A stretch of DNA of 64,000 nt from Ptychodera flava (Eukaryota; Hemichordata; Enteropneusta; Ptychoderidae), in the NCBI RefSeq assembly GCF_041260155.1, contig NC_091938.1:15615719-15679718 (forward strand), given 5' to 3'. A program made the position numbers and the translations under genes. Below the pieces are notes generated by a model. It did not search any database, was not told where the DNA came from, and was given only the letters and a program-made list of their open reading frames with translations. Of this stretch, positions 56,415 through 64,000 are shown one piece after another. The first letter of the stretch is position 1. Each line of letters opens with the position of its first letter.

Positions 56415-57537
56415 TTATATCTTTGCCAAGTCCGTCACCCAACTGTTAAACTTGGCTCGCCAACCGTACCACTTGACCAAGTATTCTGTCTTTCCCTTTC
56501 TCTGTCTCGTCTTGAGTACCTTTTCCACTCTGAAGACATCGTCGTCTTTCTTGACCACTCTTTGCAGTTCTTGCTCATAGAATGTTCCTTCTAACTCTTC
56601 ACCATCGTAATCTTTCAACTTGTACAAGGGTGGTCGATCAGAGATCCGTCCTGATATGGTAAAAACCTCTTCATCCAATTGGGGAGGTAGCCCTTTTTGA
56701 ACATACGTTTGGCTTTGCTGATGCGTACTTGATCCCCAATGTCATATTTGAATCTGACGGTTTGGGTTCAAAGTGACTGTACAGTGTATCCCACACTTCC
56801 TTCTCGTTGGTCTTGTTCACATTGGCAGGTTTTCTCTTGATGCTGTCGGTGCCAGGTGTTGTTGTAAGATTGCATCAATTGAGGAAGAATGGAGATGTAG
56901 TTCAGGGTGTTGTTTCTGGTGAAGTATTTCCACATTTTGGTTTTCAGGGTCCGATTGAACCGTTCGACCACGGACGCTTTTGTTTCATTGCCGGTGGTGA
57001 AGAAATGAATGCCTTCACCCTTGAGAAATTTTTGGAATAAGTGGTTGACAAACTCTTTACCCTGGTCCGTCTGCAGTTTCTCTGGTTTTCTCCCACTTTT
57101 TAAAATCAGTTGGAAGGCAGACACCAAGGTGGTTCCACGTTTATCTTTCAAGGGAATGGCCCAGGCATACTTGGACAGGATGTCAATGCAGGTGAGGATG
57201 TATCGATACCCTCGGTTGTATTTCGACAGGGAACTCAAGTCGGCAAGATCACCTGCCACTGCTGGTCCATACCCCCGACGATTACTCTAGCCCTTGGAAA
57301 CCTCCATAGCACTGGCTTGTGCAGTGCGTAAGTGTCCTGACGTTGCATCCATTCCCTCACTTGCTGACGGGTGATTTTCACCCCCCTTTCTCTTGCAGCA
57401 CGGTAAACAGCATCGATTCCTCCAAAACTTGCAGAATGACTTGGTTCGTAAAACACCTGGCTGAGATGTTGGTCTAAGTCCATCGATTTGGTCGCACGTT
57501 TCATGTTTGATAACGATGGACCCAGAACAGCAGGCAC
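56415..57537 (-). mobile_element. Polinton part: retrovirus-type integrase with chromodomain, broken
   Basis: Open stretches show the DDE integrase core (DLSSLSKYNRGYRYILTCID and KLQTDQGKEF) and a chromodomain-type C-terminus (VEKVLKTRQRKGKTEYLVKW). This is the Polinton c-integrase family, which inserts the element and makes 6-bp target duplications. Confidence 0.82.
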
Positions 57538-57644
57538 AAAGACACCTTACACGTTTGAGAAAATCACTTACAGAAAGAGAGGGGGGACAACACTCCATGA
57601 CCACAACCTCCTGTAAAATGACCAGCAGCAGAATGGGCATTGTT

Positions 57645-58767
57645 TTAAAAGTCGATCCAACTCTTTGGATGATGCCGAGGTCTTCTTGCTGTTGAAATGA
57701 CAGGAGACACCCTCTTCTTCTTGACAGGCAGCTGTTCGCTAAACAATTCGGATCCACCATCCCTGTCATCGCTGTGAATTAATCCTTTGGATTTCTTCCA
57801 AGACTGGATCCAGTTCCACCTATCTTTGTTGCAAACCAAGTCTTGGGGACCTTCATGGTAGACAATACCTGTGCAAACTGTTGCCATCCCCTAGGAGTGA
57901 AAGTTTTCCTTCGACGTAAAACATCATTGACTAGATCTACCATGTGGGTGCCAGGTACGGGACTGCCATCGTACATCAGTCCCCCTTCTCATTCCAGTCA
58001 ATCAGATCGTTCTGTTTCACTTTCTGCAGGAGTAGTTGTGCCTTTTCTTCATAGATTTTGGTACACTTTCCATGACATCCAATTACTACATCTCTTGGCT
58101 TTGGATCTCGATCCCTTCCCCCTCTGCAGTCAGGTTCAATGAAGACACTGTAGAGGAAGTTGAACCAGTTTTTCTTTCGGTTGGGACGATGCTGATTTTC
58201 ACGGGTTCATTCCTTTTGTCCATAAAAGCCCTATACTGCTGGAGAGCTTGTTGGTACAGTTTGGTTTTTTCATCATCAGCTAAATCTGTTCTCTCCAAAA
58301 CCTGTTGCATCTCCCGATCTAATGAGGATAATACCTTGGTGACGGGATGTGTAGCCTGATTCTGCTGCACTTGTATTGTATCCAGCAATTCCTGTGGCAC
58401 AAGTGCCATCTTCTTGGCGTGTTCCATGGGCATGGTGCCTGTCACTTAAACAAGAGACTTCCCAGCACAGACAGCACGGGTCCCAAACAGCGGAGAGGAA
58501 TCCTCCTTTCTGAACCAGGATTTTCTTCTTTTTAGATGTTTTAACCTTTCTATCTCTCAGCGTGCGAAGCTGATGTTTGTATTTGCTCAATGTCTTCTTC
58601 TGACTCGCCGTCAATGGAACACTCCCCCTCAGGATGTTCAAACAACACTCACAGAGACAGTGAATCAGATCGTTGCTGGCTCCTTCAATAACTCCTTTCT
58701 GCTGCTTCGGGTTGCCTCTGGCTAACACAGAGAGAAAATGGGCATGCTTTCTCATTCGCTGAGACAT
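57645..58767 (-). mobile_element. Polinton part: small accessory genes, broken
   Basis: Three short coding areas (57645-57976, 58086-58445, 58276-58767). The last, with KHAHFLSVLARGNPKQQKG and a basic tail, and the middle one, with LADDEKTKLYQQALQQY, resemble short proteins that I recall beside Polinton capsid/integrase genes. Functions unknown. Confidence 0.62.
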
Positions 58768-58802
58768 GATGAATGATGAGATTTCTTCCCGTCATATCTA
58801 TT

Positions 58803-59033
58803 TTAAGTTTTCCTCACATAAACGAAGGTAGTCTCCCCAGGAAAAATGTTGGAACGCAGACAAAGGACTTCCGGCGTGTTGGGTTTTAGGTCAATAAGAA
58901 GATAGCCGTAGGGTTTTTGGGTAGCGTCGCTAAATGCTTCTTGAACAAAACGAGTGTGTCCAGGATACATCTGTTTGGCCAGGTGTGTGATTTGCGAGCC
59001 ATCTCTCGGATTTTTGAAGAGGACCAAGTACTC
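58803..59033 (-). mobile_element. Polinton part: conserved FKNPRD protein, cut by the Penelope insertion
   Basis: EYLVLFKNPRDGSQITHLAK then YGYLLIDLKPNTPE belong to a conserved protein often seen with Polintons (recollection). Its gene meets Penelope sequence at about 59033. Confidence 0.65.
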
Positions 59034-61950
59034 TGAATTGCGCGACAAAAAACGTAATCTATGGAATTGAGTGTTCATTGTGCGGGCTCATTTATGTTGG
59101 TGAAACAGGAAACAGCTTACGATCTAGAATGAACGGACATCGCAGTGGAGTGAATCGATCTTTGGATGTGCAACTTTATAAGCATTTTAACCAGGACGAT
59201 CACTCCACTTTGTCTATGCGTGTCCGTATTCTTGAAAAATATACCATCCAACCAACAGCCCCACACTTAGTTCACCATTCCGTAGACAGAGAGAATACCA
59301 CTGGATTAGACAGTTAGGTACCGCAATGCCTTATGGTTGTAATGACAACATCAAAGATATAGGCAATCTCTCGAGTCCTGGTTGTTCAGAAGTGAATGTG
59401 ATGGGCCTATTTGAGTCTTCTGTCCGTAGAAGACGTAGTCATGGACATAGGCGTTACCATCGGCCTAAATTGGATACATCAGCTACATCCAATTGCCATG
59501 ACAAATTTCATGAACTGCTTCTTTTATTGCAGAAGCCTTTAGGTCTCCATCACATTCGTACTTCATTATTTGCTCTTTCCATCAAGGACTTGAGAAGGTT
59601 GCATGTCTATGCATTGGGATTGTCTTTGACAGATCCGAACAAACACCGTACAGACTGGTCAGTATTATTGCTGACATTGCACTATACAGACTATACAAGC
59701 CTGTTCGTGCTGACCTATGACTGATGATCATCGTCATTTCATACATCTTCCATTTACTAACAAAGGAATTGATGCCATTAATATCAGCAATATACTACAC
59801 AACAAAAAGGTTACATCAACTATACCTGTATACTTTAAGAACCAGTCTGTACCTATTCTGTCATATCAATACACCAAGACAATCTCCAATAAAATATTCA
59901 ATTACAATAAGGCATTGCGGCACTTAAAAATTGATGAATTCCTTCAAACACCAGCATCCTGTGACTGCTCTACATCTCCCTTCAAATATACTCCAGTTGG
60001 CCATGTCATCACTGGTGATCTGAACTTGGTTGAACATCACCACCTTCGTAAGATATTATCTTGTGGACCCAAGTTCAGAGAACCTCGCAGGATCAACTGG
60101 AACCATAATTTTAAGATCATTATGGACTCAGTTGAAGATTATGCCAGGAAATGGGCTAAAAGGGAGGATGTAGAGTTGGACACACTGTCAGAATGGGTCA
60201 AATCTGTGAGGAAAATAGTGCGTGGCCGCATTGGTCGACTAAGATCACATGTTTGCAGAAGACCCTATTCTGTATTTAAAGATCCTGATGCTGTTAAGTG
60301 TTTGAATGATATCCATGACAAATATGTTGTCGTCCCTGCTGATAAAGCTGCCAATAACATTGTATTTGTCTGTAAGAAGTATTATTTTGAATGTCTTATA
60401 GACGAACTTGGTGTAACTAAGACCTCAACCAACTCCACTTACAGACAATCAATGTTCAACAAATCTGAAATTTTGGCAAACCATAAGTCATTCATGGATA
60501 ATTTTAATATTACAACAAAGGATGACCATAATAAGTTGCCTAGCTTATACTGGATACCAAAGCTCCACAAAACACCTTACAAAGCTAGGTTTATCGCAGG
60601 ATCTTCAAAATGTTCAACAACAGAGTTATCGAAGATACTGACTTCTGTTCTTTGTACTGTTAAACGGGGACTTCAATCATACTGTGATGTTGTCTTTTCT
60701 CGGAGTGGTATAAATCAAATGTGGATATTAAAAAATTCGAAGGAACTCTTGGAAAATTTGAAATCAAGATCTGTTTCAAAATAACATCTATTAAAACTTT
60801 CGATTTTTCCACATTGTATACCACAATACCACATGATAAATTGAAAGAACGCTTGAAAAACATCATCAACCAAGCATTTTTCTACAAAAACGGTTCACGC
60901 CGTTACAAATATGTGGTATTAGGGTATAATTCTACATATTTTGTTAAAAATACAACTAATGCTAAAGTGTTTTATACCGAGAAAGACATTATCAGTATGC
61001 TTGATTTCCTCATTGACAACATATTTGTTGAATTTGGAGGACACATTTTCCAACAGTGTATAGGAATTCCCATGGGCACTAACTGTGCTCCCTTACTTGC
61101 CGACTTATTTCTGTTCTCATACGAGGCAGAATTTATCCAGAACCTTATCAAGCAGAAAAAGGTCTCTGTAGCTCGTACTTTCAACCTAACATTTAGATAC
61201 ATAGACGATGTTATTTCATTGAATAACTCTGAATTCAGTAAATATCTCGCTATGATTTATCCTCCAGAATTGGAGATTAAAGAAACTACAGAAACGGCCT
61301 CTTCTGCTTCATATCTGGACATTTTACTTGAATTTGACTCCAATGGTCACCTTTCTACTAGGCTATATGACAAGAGAGATGAATTTCAACTTTAGTATAA
61401 TTAATTTTCCACACCTCATCAGTAATATTCCACTCTCACCTGCTTATGGGGTATACATTTCCCAGCTTATACGATATGCAAGAGCATGCAGTTCATATGG
61501 TGATTTTGTAGAGAGACATGGCCATCTCTCTTTCAAACTGTTAAATCAAGGTTACACCAGAGCAAGACTTGTCTCTACATTCAAACGCTTTTTTGGCAGG
61601 TATCGCAAGCTGGTAGATAAATAAAATATCTCTCTTCGACAAATGATCACTGATGGCATCGGTGACATTGGGCCTTAGTTAGTGACCACTACCTATCTGA
61701 CTTACAGATTGATATATGGCGGGTGCCACATGTGGGGCAGGATGCGCTTACTATTTTCGAAACACCTGACATCACTTCTTGGTCTTTTGGCCAGAGGTCC
61801 ATATATCTTTCTTTCATGAATTTGACTTTGTTTGTACCGTCTATTTACTGTCTGTTCTGTGCTGTTTTGTGTCTATGTTTACAACTATTGTCTTACAAAT
61901 TTTGACCTAGTGTTATTGGATTATGGATTGGTATGATTGCGATTATTTTA
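59033..61950 (+). mobile_element. Penelope-like retroelement, permuted (Naiad/Chlamys type), copy 1, 5'-truncated
   Basis: Order on the plus strand: GIY-YIG endonuclease (GLIYVGETGNSLRSRMNGH, 59084-59140), a long linker with a CDCS motif and GHVITGDLNLVEHHHLRKIL, then PLE reverse transcriptase: FDFSTLYTTIPHDKL (motif A), GIPMGTNCAPLLADLFLF (motif B), YIDDVISLNN (motif C). The endonuclease precedes the RT, opposite to canonical Penelope. The copy starts abruptly in the endonuclease, next to Polinton sequence, with 11 bp shared at the join. The RT frame ends at 61624 and ~325 bp of 3' UTR follow. It is 99.3 percent like copy 2 where both exist, with about three frame slips, mostly in homopolymers. 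Confidence 0.88.
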
Positions 61951-64000
61951 CTACGACCAGGTCGATGCTCCTGCTGGTGGACATATTGTCCCCGAGGGCA
62001 TCATCCACCTGGTACTTGTACATGATAATGAAGGACTGTATAAGAGATATATTCATACCGGCTGGGACGTCGCCCGGGTTAACAAGGTCCCGACCAGCTA
62101 CACGGGGCACAGTAGCTCAAAATCCGTGTGTCCCTCGGATTATCCTTCGGGATGTTACTAAGACATCATACGTGCAATCAGAGGGCAATTTTTATCACAG
62201 AAATGGAGAAAGCTACCAGACAATTAAACCATGCAAATTGCTACTGACGGACTGTTTAAAGTCATCTCCAGCTTGTGATTATACAGGTTCTATCACAAAG
62301 TGTGGTATTAAAAACTGCAAAACCTGTAGTATGCTCATCACTACAGAACAGTTCAGTAGTAGTTTGACAGGTAAGACCTATTCTACCAAATGTCTGGAAC
62401 CTCTGAATTGCACGACAAAAAACGTAATCTATGGAATTGAGTGTTCATTGTGCGGGCTCATTTATGTTGGTGAAACAGGAAACAGCTTACGATCTAGAAT
62501 GAACGGACATCGCAGTGGAGTGAATCGATCTTTGGATGTGCAACTTTATAAGCATTTTAACCAGGACGATCACTCCACTTTGTCTATGCGTGTCCGTATT
62601 CTTGAAAAAATATACCATCCAACCAACAGCCCCACACTTAGTTCACCATTCCGTAGACAGAGAGAATACCACTGGATTAGACAGTTAGGTACCGCAATGC
62701 CTTATGGTTGTAATGACAACATCAAAGATATAGGCAATCTCTCAAGTCCTGGTTGTTCAGAAGTGAATGTGATGGGCCTATTTGAGTCTTCTGTCCGTAG
62801 AAGACGTAGTCATGGACATAGGCGTTACCATCGGCCTAAATTGGATACATCAGCTACATCCAATTGCCATGACAAATTTCATGAACTGCTTCTTTTATTG
62901 CAGAAGCCTTTAGGTCTCCATCACATTCGTACTTCATTATTTGCTCTTTCCATCAAGGACTTGAGAAGGTTGCATGTCTATGCATTGGGATTGTCTTTGA
63001 CAGATCCGAACAAACAACCGTACAGACTGGTTAGTATTATTGCTGACATTGCACTATACAGACTATACAAGCCTGTTCGTGCTGAACCTATGACTGATGA
63101 TCATCGTCATTTCATACATCTTCCATTTACTAACAAAGGAATTGATGCCATTAATATCAGCAATATACTACACAACAAAAAGGTTACATCAACTATACCT
63201 GTATACTTTAAGAACCAGTCTGTACCTATTCTGTCATATCAATACACCAAGACAATCCCCAATAAATATTCAATTACAATAAGGCATTGCGGCACTTAAA
63301 AATTGATGAATTCCTTCAAACACCAGCATCCTGTGACTGCTCTACATCTCCCTTCAAATATACTCCAGTTGGCCATGTCATCACTGGTGATCTGAACTTG
63401 GTTGAACATCACCACCTTCGTAAGATATTATCTTGTGGACCCAAGTTCAGAGAACCTCGCAGGATCAACTGGAACCATAATTTTAAGATCATTATGGACT
63501 CAGTTGAAGATTATGCCAGGAAATGGGCTAAAAGGGAGGATGTAGAGTTGGACACACTGTCAGAATGGTCAAATCTGTGAGGAAAATAGTGCGTGGCCGT
63601 ATTGGTCGACTAAGATCACATGTTTGCAGAAGACCCTATTCTGTATTTAAAGATCCTGATGCTGTTAAGTGTTTGAATGATATCCATGACAAATATGTTG
63701 TCGTCCCTGCTGATAAAGCTGCCATAACATTGTATTTGTCTGTAAGAAGTATTATTTTGAATGTCTTATAGACGAACTTGGTGTAACTAAGACCTCAACC
63801 AACTCCACTTACAGACAATCAATGTTCAACAAATCTGAAATTTTGGCAAACCATAAGTCATTCATGGATAATTTTAATATTACAACAAAGGATGACCATA
63901 ATAAGTTGCCTAGCTTATACTGGATACCAAAGCTCCACAAAACACCTTACAAAGCTAGGTTTATCGCAGGATCTTCAAAATGTTCAACAACAGAGTTATC
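61951..64000 (+). mobile_element. Penelope-like retroelement, copy 2, head-to-tail, cut by window end
   Basis: Carries the 5' part that copy 1 lacks: a GC-rich leader (61960-62160), a Cys-rich segment (KCGIKNCKTCSMLI and LNCTTKNVIYGIECSLCG) and the GIY-YIG domain at about 62445-62610, in one 458-codon frame (61923-63299). The linker continues to 64000; the RT would lie outside. The junction with copy 1 is put near 61950 from the 44-bp relic at 17160. Tandem insertion is typical of Penelope-like elements. Six one-base indels and five substitutions separate it from copy 1 over about 1605 bp. Confidence 0.88.

Larger units (their letters stand above)
51120..59033. mobile_element. Polinton (Maverick), broken; right side interrupted by a Penelope-like element
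   Basis: Fossil double-stranded-DNA virus-like transposon. Parts seen, mostly on the minus strand: adenain-type protease, major capsid protein, a basic core-like protein, penton-like minor capsid protein, retrovirus-type integrase with chromodomain, and three small Polinton-type genes. DNA polymerase B and packaging ATPase are not in the window and may lie beyond the Penelope insertion. Several genes look whole and others are broken, with roughly four or five breaks overall, so the insertion looks fairly young. The left end is put near 51120, where AT-rich intron DNA gives way to a GC-rich repeat; the terminal inverted repeat could not be confirmed. Confidence 0.82.

Noticed and set aside
61400-62150. 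Hammerhead ribozyme in the Penelope-like element
   Set aside because: Such ribozymes are known in Penelope-like elements, but I found no CUGAUGA with a matching stem and GAAA on either strand here.

Overview
The window is animal nuclear DNA: AT-rich, intron-rich, crowded with short inverted-repeat elements, satellite-like arrays and long microsatellites. The gene families (a HELZ2-type double helicase with an RNB nuclease domain, a ZU5-UPA-DED death-fold protein, a carbohydrate sulfotransferase) and the mobile elements (a Polinton, a permuted Penelope-like element) fit a marine invertebrate such as a hemichordate, cephalochordate, mollusc or brachiopod. I cannot name the species from the sequence.

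Layout. 1-0.8 kb (+): end of a sulfotransferase gene cut by the window edge. 0.8-11 kb: no gene, several MITEs and one ~1.2-kb inverted-repeat element that carries its own tandem array. 11-18.7 kb (-): a multi-exon gene encoding two ZU5-like segments, a UPA domain and a C-terminal death effector domain (DED); a possible last exon of a + strand gene lies in one of its introns. 19.5-19.7 kb (-): an orphan copy of a HELZ-type CCCH zinc-finger exon. 20-27.9 kb: tandem arrays, MITEs and one unassigned candidate exon. 27.96-50.7 kb (-): a HELZ2-like gene, of which I could place 22 exons by splice sites, reading phase and family motifs: zinc fingers, helicase 1, RNB exoribonuclease domain, helicase 2. 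The first and last exons were not found. 51.1-59.03 kb: a broken Polinton (integrase, protease, capsid genes), upstream of the helicase gene. 59.03-64 kb (+): two head-to-tail copies of a Penelope-like element whose GIY-YIG endonuclease comes before the reverse transcriptase, as in the Naiad/Chlamys group; the first copy sits in the Polinton and the second runs off the window.

How parts relate. HELZ2 in vertebrates is an interferon-induced RNA helicase/nuclease, and ZU5-UPA-death-fold proteins (PIDD1, UNC5CL) are signalling scaffolds, so the middle of the window can be read as two neighbouring innate-immunity type genes on one strand, next to virus-like elements. That link is an inference from domains only.

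Data quality. The host genes keep every catalytic motif and consistent splice phases, yet show about one reading-frame slip per 500 coding bases. The two tandem Penelope copies differ from each other by about as many one-base indels as substitutions, at a similar density. I therefore read most of the slips in host genes as uncorrected long-read indels rather than gene death.
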